Shown: piece by piece, positions 18,539 to 27,806 of the stretch
How positions within the stretch are numbered: position 1 is the stretch's first letter
How the letters are laid out: each line of letters starts with the position of its first letter
Origin: Chloroflexus aurantiacus J-10-fl
GTDB taxonomy: Bacteria > Chloroflexota > Chloroflexia > Chloroflexales > Chloroflexaceae
Length of the DNA: 64,000 nt
Direction of reading: 5' to 3'
NCBI RefSeq assembly: GCF_000018865.1
Contig: NC_010175.1
Location: forward strand, 744,001 to 808,000
The notes under the pieces: model-generated
Database searches by the model: none
What the model saw: the letters and a program-made list of their open reading frames with translations, nothing else
What the model was told of the DNA's origin: nothing
Position numbers and translations under genes: made by a program

Positions 18539-21091
18539 TCACCCCATCCGCACACGCCGCAGACGGAGCGAATTAGTCACCACAAAGACCGACGAGAAGG
18601 CCATTGCAGCCGCGGCCAGCACCGGGCTTAACTGCCAGCCGGTCAACGGGTAGAAGACACCCGCCGCCACCGGGATCAACAACACATTGTAGGCAAACGC
18701 CCAGAAGAGATTCCAGCGAATGGTGCGTACTGTGGCGCGACTGAGGGCAATTGCCTGCACCACGCCCCGCGGATCGCTGCGCATCAACGTAATATCCGCC
18801 GTCTCCATCGCCACATCGGTACCGCTCCCCATCGCAATCCCCACGTCAGCCTGGGCCAGCGCCGGCGCATCATTAATCCCATCACCCACCATCGCTACCC
18901 GGCGTGGTTTGCCATGCGGCCCACTCTGCTGCAAGCGAGCCACAATCGCCGCCTTTTCATCCGGCTTCACTTCAGCATACACGGCTGTTGCCGGAATACC
19001 GACCGCCGCCGCTATCGCTGCTGCCGTGCGCTGATTATCACCGGTCAGCAACGCAACCTCAATCCCGGCCTGATGCAGCTTTGCTACCGCCTCCGCAGCG
19101 GTTGGTTTGACCGTATCGGCCAGCGCGATCACACCCCACGCCTCACTATCAACGGCCACCGCAATCGCGGTTTTCCCTTCATTCTGCAACTGATCGACGA
19201 TAGCCTCTAAAGCGTGTATCTCAACCCCTCGCTCACGCAACCAGCGCAGCGTTCCCACCAGCACAGTCTGCCCACCGACCTCAGCTTCCACCCCGGCACC
19301 ACTGACAGCCTGAAAGCGCGTCGGTCGCTCGACAGCCAGACCACGCTCCTGCGCCGCCTTCACAATTGCCACCCCTAATGGATGCTCGCTGCGACTCTCA
19401 GCCGCCGCCGCAATCTGTAGCAACACCTGATCTCCCGTGCCGTCGGACTGGGTTCCCTGCGCCAGCACCGGCCTGGCCACCATCACAACATCGGTCACTG
19501 CGGGGCGACCATGCGTAATGGTACCGGTCTTATCGAACACCACCGCGTGCAGACTTGCCGCACGTTCCAGAGCCTCGGCATTGCGGATCAAAATACCGTG
19601 TGACGCACCGGTACCGGTGCCAACCATAATTGCAGTCGGCGTGGCCAATCCCAACGCACACGGACAGGCAATCACCAGCACCGCCACCGCAAAAATGAGC
19701 GCCTGGGTCAACCCCACCCCGGCCCACAACCAGCCGAGAAAGGTAATCAACGCAATCACAATCACTATCGGCACAAAGACAGCAGAAACCCGATCAACCA
19801 GCGCCTGTACCGGTGCTTTCGAGCCTTGCGCCTCTTGCACGAGACGAATAATCTGCGCCAGCGCCGAATCCTTACCGATCCGTGTCGCCCGCATCTGAAA
19901 ACTACCGCTGCGATTAATCGTCGCCCCGAAGACCGGATCGCCACTGCGCTTCTCAACCGGCAAACTCTCACCGGTGAGCATACTCTCATCAATCGTCGAC
20001 TCACCGGAGACAATCACCCCATCGACCGGAATCTTCTCCCCCGGTCGCACAATAATCATCTCACCTACCCGCACCTCGGTGAGCGGCACATCAACTTCTT
20101 GACCGCCCCGCACCACTCGTGCGGTCTTCGGCTGAAGCCCGATCAACGCCTTAATCGCGGCACTCGTCTGCCCCTTCGCACGCGCCTCCAGATACTTCCC
20201 AACCAGAATCAGCGTAATGATCAATGCCGCCGTCTCGAAATAGACATGGCCGGGCGCACCGCTGAGCAACATTGCCAGACTGTAGAAATAGGCAGCCGAC
20301 GAACCGAGGGCAATGAGCGTATCCATAGTGGCGGTACGGGCACGCAATGCCCGCCACGCATGCCGGTAGAAATCGCGACCGGAGTAAAACTGCACCGGTG
20401 TCGCCAGCGCCAGAAAGAGCCAGTTGAGCAGGTCATCGCGGGCAGCGACCATGGCCATAATCTCACCCATAGCCGCATCACGCATTGTCGCCATCATCGC
20501 CGCCCCCTCACCGATTAACCAGGGGGCAATCAGACCAAAATCACGCGCCATCGACAACACGAAGAGCGGCAGCCCAAAGACCACACCAACCAGCAATCGC
20601 CGCCGCCGCACCGTCATCTCTGCTTCACGTGCCCGCGCCTCCACATCTTCAGCGGCCTCATCGGTAGCAGACGGCAAAATCACCCCATACCCGGCCTGCT
20701 CCACCGCCGCCACCAGATCGGTGCGCTCAACCATCCCCGGCACATAACGCACCAGCGCCTGCTCACTGGCCAGATTCACTTCCGCCGCCAACACCCCCGG
20801 CAGCTTACGCAACGCCTTCTCGACCCGTGCCGAACAACTGGCACAGGTCATCCCGGTGATCGCCAGCGTGATCTCATCGACAACCACCCCATACCCGGCC
20901 TGCTCCACCGCCGCCTGCAACGCTTCGGGCTGAACCAGCCCCGGATCGTAGCGCACCAGCGCCTGCTCACCGGCCAGATTCACCTCGGCAGCCAGCACAC
21001 CCGGTGCCTTACGCAACGCCTTCTCGACCCGCGCCGAGCAGCTTGCACAGGTCATCCCGGTGATTGGCAATATCACTTCACGCTCGGCCAT
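18539..21091 (-). CDS. copA: Copper-exporting P1B-type ATPase with two metal-binding domains
   Basis: The 850-residue protein starts with two heavy-metal-associated domains, each with MTCASC (Cys15/18 and Cys83/86) and nearly identical to one another, followed by membrane helices, the actuator motif TGES (residues 373-376), the copper-transport CPC motif in the membrane (476-478), the phosphorylation site DKTGT (Asp520), the SEHPLG nucleotide motif and the hinge [12 protein letters not shown]. It pumps Cu(I) out of the cytoplasm at the cost of ATP. AAGGAG precedes ATG 21091. It is downstream of copZ and csoR, probably one regulon, but a hairpin lies between copZ and copA. Confidence 0.95.
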   Translation of the reverse strand: MAEREVILPITGMTCASCSARVEKALRKAPGVLAAEVNLAGEQALVRYDPGLVQPEALQAAVEQAGYGVVVDEITLAITGMTCASCSARVEKALRKLPGVLAAEVNLASEQALVRYVPGMVERTDLVAAVEQAGYGVILPSATDEAAEDVEARAREAEMTVRRRRLLVGVVFGLPLFVLSMARDFGLIAPWLIGEGAAMMATMRDAAMGEIMAMVAARDDLLNWLFLALATPVQFYSGRDFYRHAWRALRARTATMDTLIALGSSAAYFYSLAMLLSGAPGHVYFETAALIITLILVGKYLEARAKGQTSAAIKALIGLQPKTARVVRGGQEVDVPLTEVRVGEMIIVRPGEKIPVDGVIVSGESTIDESMLTGESLPVEKRSGDPVFGATINRSGSFQMRATRIGKDSALAQIIRLVQEAQGSKAPVQALVDRVSAVFVPIVIVIALITFLGWLWAGVGLTQALIFAVAVLVIACPCALGLATPTAIMVGTGTGASHGILIRNAEALERAASLHAVVFDKTGTITHGRPAVTDVVMVARPVLAQGTQSDGTGDQVLLQIAAAAESRSEHPLGVAIVKAAQERGLAVERPTRFQAVSGAGVEAEVGGQTVLVGTLRWLRERGVEIHALEAIVDQLQNEGKTAIAVAVDSEAWGVIALADTVKPTAAEAVAKLHQAGIEVALLTGDNQRTAAAIAAAVGIPATAVYAEVKPDEKAAIVARLQQSGPHGKPRRVAMVGDGINDAPALAQADVGIAMGSGTDVAMETADITLMRSDPRGVVQAIALSRATVRTIRWNLFWAFAYNVLLIPVAAGVFYPLTGWQLSPVLAAAAMAFSSVFVVTNSLRLRRVRMG

Positions 21092-21152
21092 GGTAACAAC
21101 TCCTTCCTCGACAGACTGCGATTGTACAGCCTATCTCCACCATCTGAGTGAA

Positions 21153-21176
21153 AGAGGCGCACTGATGTGCGCCTCT
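21153..21176 (-). terminator. Hairpin between copZ and copA
   Basis: On the minus strand AGAGGCGCAC-ATCA-GTGCGCCTCT forms a perfect 10-bp stem followed by TTCAC. Its position 32 bases after copZ and 62 bases before copA suggests a partial terminator that keeps copA expression below that of copZ. Confidence 0.6.
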
Positions 21177-21207
21177 GAACATCGTTGCGAATGAAGACAG
21201 CTAGAGG

Positions 21208-21432
21208 CTAACAAGCCGTACCCAACGGCGTTACATCCTCGTATCCCGCTTCCTTAATCGCAGACACAATATCGGTAATATCGACCGCATCATCGTGAAC
21301 GACGGTCACAATCTTACTGCTCAGATCAACCTCAACCTGACTGACCCCCTGCAAAGCACTGACTTCCTTGCGCACCGCGTGCACACAGTGCTGACACGAC
21401 ACCCCAGGAACACGGAATTGCTCAGTTACCAT
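21208..21432 (-). CDS. copZ: Copper chaperone CopZ
   Basis: The 74-residue single heavy-metal-associated domain has the copper-binding motif VSCQHC in the first loop and the AIKEAGYE helix and turn of the family. CopZ carries Cu(I) to the CopA ATPase and to the CsoR repressor. AAGGAG lies seven bases before the ATG. It is the middle gene between csoR and copA. The C-terminus carries an extra Cys (GTAC). Confidence 0.93.
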   Translation of the reverse strand: MVTEQFRVPGVSCQHCVHAVRKEVSALQGVSQVEVDLSSKIVTVVHDDAVDITDIVSAIKEAGYEDVTPLGTAC

Positions 21433-21450
21433 TGCTCATCTCCTTATTGG

Positions 21451-21723
21451 CTAATGAATACGCTCAAACACCTGCATCAACTCAGCAATCACCCGCTCGC
21501 GCTCACCAACATCCTCGCTCCGAATAGCCGTGATCACACAACTATGGAGGTGACGGTTCAAAATCAGCGCATCCAGCTTTGCCAGCGCCTGCGCAATCGC
21601 CCGCGTCTGATTCAGGACATCGATACAATAGGCGTCCTCTTCGACCATGCGCTTCACGCCGCGAATATGACCCTCAATGATATTCAGACGATTGAGAATC
21701 TGCTGTTTTTGGTCTTGATCCAT
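21451..21723 (-). CDS. csoR: CsoR-family copper-sensing repressor
   Basis: The 90-residue four-helix protein starts MDQDQKQQILNRLNIIEGHIRGV, the DUF156 signature. The Cys-His-Cys copper ligands are present at the expected spacing: Cys33 (DAYCIDVLNQ), His58 (LNRHLHS) and Cys62. Binding of Cu(I) should release the repressor from its operator and induce copZ/copA. ATG 21723 is chosen because GAAGGG is just upstream and the family begins there; the open frame extends to 21816. CopZ starts 18 bases after its stop. Confidence 0.92.
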   Translation of the reverse strand: MDQDQKQQILNRLNIIEGHIRGVKRMVEEDAYCIDVLNQTRAIAQALAKLDALILNRHLHSCVITAIRSEDVGERERVIAELMQVFERIH

Positions 21724-21929
21724 ATTCAACCCTTCTTCGAGTGAAAACAGCCTTTGGGTGGTAGTACTCGCCAGCATGCCCCATGGTCCTAGAGAGATTT
21801 GACCGCCATCGCCCATCTCAAGCCGTAAAGCCGTCGTCTACCTCATCAATCATCCCGTGAAACACAACAACTCGCGGCAAGAGAGTCCCGATCAGACAGG
21901 TCACAGCCCCATCCCTTTTCCCTCCCCCC

Positions 21930-22036
21930 CAGGGGGGAGGGGGGTACACAAGCAGTATACCACACGAGTTTTCGTGATGCAAGGAGGGGATGGAGGAAAT
22001 AGGAGGTAGGAGGTAGGAGATAGGAGATAGGGGAGA
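21930..22036. repeat. GC hairpin and GGARRTA purine repeat
   Basis: A perfect-looking inverted run of C and G (CCCTCCCCCCCAGGGGGGAGGG, about 21924-21947) is followed by degenerate seven-base units GGAAATA, GGAGGTA, GGAGATA (21990-22036), the same purine family seen at 421-458. There is no gene in this spacer. Confidence 0.6.
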
Positions 22037-22056
22037 GGCTCAGCGGATTCCTCGCC

Positions 22057-22281
22057 GGTCACAGCGACAACGTGCGCACACGATCTGCCCTGGGCGCACG
22101 CGCCTCCGGCGCACCTGGTAGGGGCGGGTTGGGAACCCGCCCCTCCTCCTTCATCGACGCAGCAAGACGGCAAACGCCGGTGCCTCGTGGTGGATTGATC
22201 CATCGGCGGTCGCACCGCTCCCCACCGGCCACAGCGACAACGTGCGCACACGATCTGCCCTGGGCGCACGCGCCTCCGGTG
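22057..22281. repeat. Two direct copies of a 55-bp repeat, period 170
   Basis: The unit beginning ACAGCGACAACGTGCGCAC occurs at 22061 and 22231 and stays nearly identical for about 50 bases through GGGCGCACGCGCCTCCGG. The 115 bases between contain no recognisable gene. Confidence 0.7.
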
Positions 22282-22339
22282 CGCCCACCACCTGACCCGA
22301 CACATCGGTCTCTCTGCCGGTTGCAGATAAGACTCGTGT

Positions 22340-22522
22340 GCTCGTCCCGATCATCTTGCCTGACACAGAACCTGCATCAGCGCTATCAGCAACGTTCGGT
22401 AGCACGATCCCCTCGTTCCTCCCCCCAGCGGGGGGAGGTTAGGAGGGGGGCGATTTGCCTGACACCGCACCTGCGTCAGCGCCATCAGAAACGTTCTGCG
22501 GCACGATCCCCCCGTTCCCCCC
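22340..22522. repeat. Left part of the ~100-bp GC-hairpin repeat array
   Basis: One complete and one interrupted unit containing TGACACNGNACCTGC, CAGCRMCATCNG, ACGTTC and GCACGATCCCCCCG, each ending in the CCTCCCCCCAGCGGGGGGAGG hairpin. The second unit stops in the hairpin where the Tn5-like element begins (22523); the array resumes after the element. Confidence 0.7.
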
Positions 22523-24006
22523 CTATGCATTACCCACATCTCGGGCTCACGTGCAGATTGTGGTAGTCTTATGCGGAGTCATCAACAAGGAGGCAGGGTG
22601 ACGCGACAATGCCAGCATGGGCTGAACACGACCTGCGCTACGCCCGACTCGGTGATGCCCGCTTGAATCGGCGGCTGATCTGTCTCGTCGCGGCAGTGGC
22701 TGCGCAGCCGACCGCCAGCGTGCCACAAGCGTGTGGGAGTCGGGCAGCCACCAAAGGGGCCTATCGGTTCTGGCGTTCGGAACGGGTTACCCCGGACGCA
22801 ATCCGGGCGGCACACGATCACGCAACCGTCGAGCGTGTGCGTGCGCATCCGCTGATTCTGGTCATCCAAGACACGACGGAGCTGAACGTTACGCATCATC
22901 CAGCCACCCACGGACTGGGGTTGTTGGACAATGCGAGCCAGCGGGGGTTGAAGGTTCATTCGGCACTCGCGGTGAGCAGCGACGGGGTGCCGTTGGGGTT
23001 CATCCATCAAGCAGTGTGGACCCGCAACCCAGACGAGATTGGAAAGCGTCATCGGCGGCGACAGCGGGCAACGACGGACAAGGAGAGCCAGCGCTGGCTG
23101 ACGGCGCTCGCAGCCACCCAGCAGGCCGTCCCGCCTGACGTCACGGTGATCACCGTGGCGGATCGGGAAGCGGATAGCTCCGACCTGGTTGCCGCACCAC
23201 GTCGCCCAGGCGACCATCGCCTGATCCGGGCGACCCACCATCGTCGGGTAACCCATGAGGCCCGGTATCTCTGGCAGGCCATCCGATGCAGCCCGGTGTG
23301 CGGGTACGTGACCATTCCGGTGCAGCGGGTGCATGACCGACTGCCACGCCAAGCCACTATCACCGTGCGCACAACACCGCTGACCATCCTGCCCCCGCGC
23401 CATCATCGGCAGCGGGCCTCCCTGTCCCCGCGCTCGGTGCACGTCATCCTGGCCGAAGCGGAGCAGCCGCCCCCTGGCGTCCCTCCCATCTGCTGGTTGT
23501 TGCTCACCACGCTGCCGGTCACCACGCTGGCCGAGGCGCTCCCGTGCATCCGCTGGTACCAGTATCGGTGGGTGGTGGAGCGGTATCACGACGTCCTCAA
23601 CAGCGGGTGTCGGCTGGAGGACCTGCAATTGGAACACGCGGCACGGATTCAGCGCGCTCTGGCAACCTAGTGCATCGTCGCGTGGCGCTTGTTGTGGCTC
23701 ACGTATGAGGCACGGCAGCACCCCACGGCCTCGGGTGAGCGTGCCCTGGAACCGCACGAGTGGCAAGTACTCTCCTGTATCCACCACCATACCCCGATCC
23801 CACCGGCCACACCGCCGACGCTGCGTGACGCGATACGATGGATTGCCCACTTAGGCGGGTTCCTGGGACGGAAACGCGATGGCGAGCCGGGGGTGACGAC
23901 TATCTGGCGTGGCCTCCGCCGCCTGCACGACCTCGCCATGCTCTGGCAACTCTTGTGCTCAATCTACCCTGTCTTGGTTGACACATGACTTATGGGTAAT
24001 GCATAG
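22523..24006 (+). mobile_element. Tn5/IS50-like insertion sequence (IS4 clan), decayed
   Basis: The element is bounded by inverted ends CTATGCATTACCCACA (22523-22538) and, inverted at 23991-24006, CTATGCATTACCCATA (15 of 16 identical). It contains one transposase gene split by an amber codon. It lies in the hairpin of the ~100-bp repeat array: GC-hairpin sequence directly abuts both ends. I could not identify an unambiguous target-site duplication. Related ends without a transposase bound the elements at 887-1622 and 24322-25171. The exact outer limits are inferred from these ends. Confidence 0.7.
22609..23988 (+). pseudogene. Tn5-like transposase with an in-frame amber codon
   Basis: The frame reads 353 codons, then TAG at 23668-23670, then 105 more sense codons to 23988. 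The DDE triad is visible: Asp88 (VIQDTTEL), Asp185 (VADREADSSD) and Glu324 (YRWVVERYHD). The Tn5 YREK motif is present as Y317, R320, E324, but the final Lys position (331) is Asn. After the TAG the frame continues with the expected C-terminal helices (IVAWRLLWLTYEAR, AIRWIAHLGGF). The uninterrupted length, about 459 residues, fits the Tn5 transposase family (476). Readthrough is possible but unproven; with the YREK change, inactivation is the simpler reading. Confidence 0.8.
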
Positions 24007-24321
24007 GTTCCCCCCCGCGGGGGGAGGTTAGGAGGGGGGGCGATTTGCCTGACACAGCACCTGCGTCAGCACCATCGGCAACGTTCGGTAGCACGATCCC
24101 CCCCGTTCCTCCCCCCAGCGGGGGGAGGTTAGGAGGGGGGGCGATTTGCCTGACACAGCACCTGCGTCAGCACCATCGGCAACGTTCGGTAGCACGATCC
24201 CCCCCGTTCCTCCCCCCAGCGGGGGGAGGAACGGGGGGGGCGATTTGCTTGACACAGCACCTGCATCAGCGCCATCAGCGACGTTCTGCAGCACGATCCC
24301 CCCCGTTCCTCCCCCCAGCGG
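24007..24321. repeat. Right part of the ~100-bp GC-hairpin repeat array
   Basis: Units starting CGATTTGCYTGACACAGC lie at 24041, 24142 and 24241 (periods 101 and 99). Each ends in a CCCCCCAGCGGGGGGAGG hairpin except the last, whose hairpin is cut at CCCCCAGCGG by the next element. They match the units left of the IS, so the IS appears to have inserted in a pre-existing array. Short frames inside are repeat artefacts. Confidence 0.8.
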
Positions 24322-25171
24322 CTATGCATTACCCATAACTCGAATACTGCATTGCCCGCGTGCCGGAGCGGGTCGGGGGCGTGATGACGGGCGCGCTCCC
24401 CAGTCGGAAGCTGGGAGCGCGCGCCTCCGGCGCGCATGGTGCCGGTACCAGTGCTGGAGGGAGGAGCCAGGCGCAAGCTCCCGCCCCTGGCGGCATTCAC
24501 GGACGGCCAGGACAGATGATTGAACACAACGTCTACCCTATCAGGAAGCCCTGGATCAAACGTCTGCCCTCCCCTCTCCCGCCCCCGCTATGCATTACCC
24601 ACAAATGGGTGCTGTTGTGGACGACTGGCCCGGTGACAGTGCGCCGCTCCAGCCGTGCCAGCACGTGCTGGATGGATTGCATTACCCGCTCGTCATGCGC
24701 GTGTCGCGCGGTGTGGAGTGCGGCAGCCATGCTGCCGCGCCAGCCGTGCTCGCGATCACGTGGAGGTCGCAGCGGTTACCCCGCAGCTCTGCGCACAGTG
24801 GGATCACGTTTCAGTGTCGATACCGTTGCCGACCACCATTACCCGTGGCGCGACGTTTGGCGTGCGGCAGCCATGCTGCCGCGCCAGCCGTGCTTACGAT
24901 CCGGTGCGTGGCCCACCGTTACCCATCCTGGTCACGGAGGTGCTGGATGTGCTCGTGCCGATCAGCGAGTCGGTCAGACATGAATGCGATCCCTGGGCGT
25001 AGACGGTTATGTTGCACGAGATTCGTGCCTGTGCACCAGCGGCCACGGCCAGCACCTGCCGGCGGAGGCGAGGATGCCTCCACGAAGGCTGGAAGCCTGC
25101 GCCACGGGGAGCCGCCACGGGGAGCGCTTGCAGCCCGGCCTAACGCAGCGTGACATGTGGGTAATGCATAG
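24322..25171. mobile_element. Non-autonomous element with CTATGCATTACCCA-type ends, copy 2
   Basis: The ends are CTATGCATTACCCATA at 24322 and the inverted TGTGGGTAATGCATAG ending at 25171. An internal copy of the end at 24588 separates module A (24322 to about 24580) and module B (24588-25171). It matches copy 1 at 887-1622 in inverted orientation; module B is longer here because it carries an additional copy of the 40-base palindromic repeat (two copies, about 24710-24755 and 24855-24905). No transposase or other gene is present. Shared ends link it to the Tn5-like IS next door. Confidence 0.65.
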
Positions 25172-25216
25172 CCCAGCGGGGGAGGTCGGGAGGGGGGTGA
25201 TAATGCATTCCACTCC

Positions 25217-26065
25217 CTACTCCCCACTCCCCATCACCTCATCCTGATCGCGCCGCAGCACCGTCCGCAACCTGGCAACCAGCCGATGAAGCTGTTCATC
25301 ATCTCGTGCGTCAGCCCGTCGCGGATGGGGCAGATCAACGACAACTTCCGCCAACACCCGTGCCGGTCGCCGACTCAACACAACCACCCGGTCAGCCAGC
25401 AATACCGCTTCGGCAAGATTATGGGTCACCAGCAGCACTGCCGGACGCGGTTCAATTGTAGCCAGCAGATCGAGCAGCTCACCCTGCAACTGCTCACGGG
25501 TGAGTTCATCGAGCGCACTAAACGGTTCATCAAGCAACAGCACGGGTGGCGCAAGCGCCAGCGCCCGGGCCAGCGCCACCCGCTGTTGCATACCACCCGA
25601 CAACTGACGCGGCAATCGCCCTGCTGCATCGCTCAATCCCATTCGCGCCAACAACGCAGCTACCCGCTCGGCTCGCGCCGCAGGCGGCCACCCGGCCAGC
25701 TCAAGCGGTAAGGCCACATTCGCTGCTGCATCACGCCACTCCAGCAGTGCCGCCGCCTGAAAGGCAATCCCAAAGCGATGCTCACGCCGTGCCTGTGCAG
25801 GCGCGAGACCAAACAAACGCACATCGCCAGTATCGGGTTGTTCCAAACCGGCTACAATTCGCAGCAACGTGCTCTTGCCACATCCGCTTGGCCCAACCAG
25901 GGCAACCACTTCACCAGCCGCCACCACCACATCAATGCCGGCCAACGCCTGCACATCGCCTGTGCGGGTACGGTAGCACTTGGTGACCCCGTGTATCTCG
26001 ATAGCAGGTTGTAGCGGCTTCACCACCGGTTGATCTGTAGCCGGTTCAGCAAGTGTTATCAGCAT
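25217..26065 (-). CDS. ABC transporter ATP-binding protein (nitrate/sulfonate/taurine type)
   Basis: The 282-residue ATPase shows Walker A GPSGCGKST, Q-loop region FQAAALLEWRD, signature LSGGMQQRVALARALA, Walker B VLLLDEPFSALD and the switch His in LLVTHNLAEAV. The wording is that of the SsuB/TauB/NrtD branch importing small anions or nitrogenous compounds. A 20-residue N-terminal extension precedes the core. GCAGG stands just before ATG 26065. No permease or binding-protein gene is next to it, so its partners must be elsewhere. It follows the aldehyde dehydrogenase gene by 24 bases and is probably co-transcribed with it. Confidence 0.85.
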   Translation of the reverse strand: MLITLAEPATDQPVVKPLQPAIEIHGVTKCYRTRTGDVQALAGIDVVVAAGEVVALVGPSGCGKSTLLRIVAGLEQPDTGDVRLFGLAPAQARREHRFGIAFQAAALLEWRDAAANVALPLELAGWPPAARAERVAALLARMGLSDAAGRLPRQLSGGMQQRVALARALALAPPVLLLDEPFSALDELTREQLQGELLDLLATIEPRPAVLLVTHNLAEAVLLADRVVVLSRRPARVLAEVVVDLPHPRRADARDDEQLHRLVARLRTVLRRDQDEVMGSGE

Positions 26066-26089
26066 ATCCTGCGTCTGCCCGTCCTCTCG

Positions 26090-27634
26090 TTACCGTTGCT
26101 CTGGCAGCAGCGTGTAATCGGGAAAATTACCGTACAACCGCTCTCCCGGCGCGCCGACTGTCACTGCTTCAACCAGATACTTACCACCCACAAAACAACC
26201 CTTCCAGGATGCGCCCATCCCGCCAAACACCTCATCGCGATCACCACGCGAGCGCATACGGTTGATGCCGACCTTGAATGCACGCAACTCACTTGCAATC
26301 ATCTGGCCCAACCTGAGATCATCGGTCGCAATCGAGGACACCAGATTCCCATTCGAGATATTCATCTCGCTGATCAGCTCCTCGATACTATCAACAATCA
26401 CAATCGTATCAATCGGGCCAAACGGTTCGTTGTGGTGCAGGCGGCAATTCCGTGGCACATTCAACAACGCAATCGGCGCCATATAGGCCGAAATGTCCTG
26501 ATCGGGTAAAAACAGCTCTGGGTTCAATTCGCCTTCGTACAGACAAACCGCACCGGCACCCAGCGCCTCGCTGTAGAGCACACGTAGCTCTTCAACCTTC
26601 CTCGCATTGATGAGGGGGCCAAAATCGAGCCGTGGCAACGGATCACCAGCCCGATCAACCAGTACCGGATTGCCGATCTGCAAGCTCTTTAGAACCGGCA
26701 AATACACATCCAGGAACTTGGGAAAGAGTCGGCGCTGAACAACATAACGGATGTAGGCCGTACACCGCTGTTTACCGTAAGCAAAGCCCTTTTTAATCTG
26801 CTGAGCCAGACTCGCCCAATCAGAGAAATCCCAGATGCCGTAGCAGTTCACCCCTTCCATCTCCAGCATGTAGCGTTTGTTGCGGTCGTAGAGCGACGCA
26901 GCAATATCACGTCCGTTAGTTTTCCCGCCTACAAACGCCAGACACGCTACATCGGCATTCCGTACCAGAGCATCGCTGAGCGCACCACCCGATCCACTGA
27001 CCAGCGAGACAGGCAGGCCAGCCCGACGGGCAATCGCAAAACCTAGCGTTAACGCGAACAAGCCACCATCTGACGGGGTTTTGGCAATGACGGCATTACC
27101 GGCCAGTGCCTGCACCAATACCGCGTGGACTAACACCGAGTACGGATAGTTCCACGAGGCAATATTCGATATCAGACCGAGCGGCTGGCGGTTACTCAGC
27201 ATCCATTCGATCTGATCAATATACCATTCGACACCATCAAGACAGCGATCAACATCATCACACGCCAGATGGTATGGCTTGCCAATCTCCCACATCAGCA
27301 GATATGCGATCAGATCGCGGTGCTGTCGTAAGCCATCAACCGTCTCCCGCACCCGTCGCCGTCGCTCATCGAGATCAGTTCGTGCCCAGGTCTCATGTTC
27401 ACGAGCGGCAAAACGCACAGCCCGCTTTGCCGTTTCGAGGTCAATCATGGGCATGCGGCCCAATTCCGTGCCATCAATGGGCGTACTGTAATGCTTACCA
27501 TGCCCCGGCCATCCCCACGTTCCCTCGATCAAATTGAGAACGTGCCCTTCACTGTTAAAGGCCTCTGGTACAACAGATCGTAATTGTGCCAGGAGATGCG
27601 ACCATTCACACTCTGGTGCGATGATTTTGCTCAT
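26090..27634 (-). CDS. Aldehyde dehydrogenase family protein
   Basis: The 514-residue protein has the ALDH hallmarks: the oxyanion Asn in ISNIASWNYPYSVLVHA, the general-base Glu in MLEMEGVNCYGIW, the nucleophilic Cys in FAYGKQRCTAYIRYV and the late NEPFGPIDTIVIV block. It oxidises an aldehyde to acid or acyl-CoA with NAD(P). The wording around both catalytic residues departs from standard ALDH (EMEGVN rather than ELGGKN; KQRCTA rather than GQVCTA), so it is a divergent subfamily with unpredictable substrate. AGAGGG precedes ATG 27634. The downstream ABC ATPase is probably in the same transcript. Confidence 0.85.
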   Translation of the reverse strand: MSKIIAPECEWSHLLAQLRSVVPEAFNSEGHVLNLIEGTWGWPGHGKHYSTPIDGTELGRMPMIDLETAKRAVRFAAREHETWARTDLDERRRRVRETVDGLRQHRDLIAYLLMWEIGKPYHLACDDVDRCLDGVEWYIDQIEWMLSNRQPLGLISNIASWNYPYSVLVHAVLVQALAGNAVIAKTPSDGGLFALTLGFAIARRAGLPVSLVSGSGGALSDALVRNADVACLAFVGGKTNGRDIAASLYDRNKRYMLEMEGVNCYGIWDFSDWASLAQQIKKGFAYGKQRCTAYIRYVVQRRLFPKFLDVYLPVLKSLQIGNPVLVDRAGDPLPRLDFGPLINARKVEELRVLYSEALGAGAVCLYEGELNPELFLPDQDISAYMAPIALLNVPRNCRLHHNEPFGPIDTIVIVDSIEELISEMNISNGNLVSSIATDDLRLGQMIASELRAFKVGINRMRSRGDRDEVFGGMGASWKGCFVGGKYLVEAVTVGAPGERLYGNFPDYTLLPEQR

Positions 27635-27650
27635 GCCATCCCTCTTCCGG

Positions 27651-27678
27651 TACTGTGATATTTAGCACAATCACAGTA
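27651..27678 (-). promoter_or_regulatory. Palindromic operator candidate upstream of the ALDH gene
   Basis: TACTGTGA and TCACAGTA (27651-27658 and 27671-27678) form a perfect 8-bp inverted repeat with a 12-base gap, 17 bases before the ALDH start. The half-site TGTGA resembles a CRP/FNR half-site but the spacing is wider than their usual six bases, so another regulator is more likely. Confidence 0.45.
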
Positions 27679-27806
27679 TATCATGCCGGTTACTATCATT
27701 CTCACAAACTGCTAAATATGTTGACATACAATATACCACCTCTTATTCAGGCAGCTCCTGTGCTACACTATACAGCAACAATGGTTAAGTTGAGAGAGTA
27801 AGCAAT

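Noticed and set aside
18079-18576. 165-residue frame repeating the words VGSQPLPDRIARG and YGVRQPCCRASRAHDPARG
   Set aside because: It translates the 239-bp tandem repeat; the period is not a multiple of three and there is no ribosome-binding site.
21776-21800. CsoR operator around CCCCATGG upstream of csoR
   Set aside because: Only a short palindrome is visible and it does not match the known CsoR operator well enough to claim.
24045-24338. Possible CRISPR array because of regularly spaced repeats
   Set aside because: The ~100-bp units are similar along their entire length with no unique spacers of uniform size, and no cas genes are nearby.
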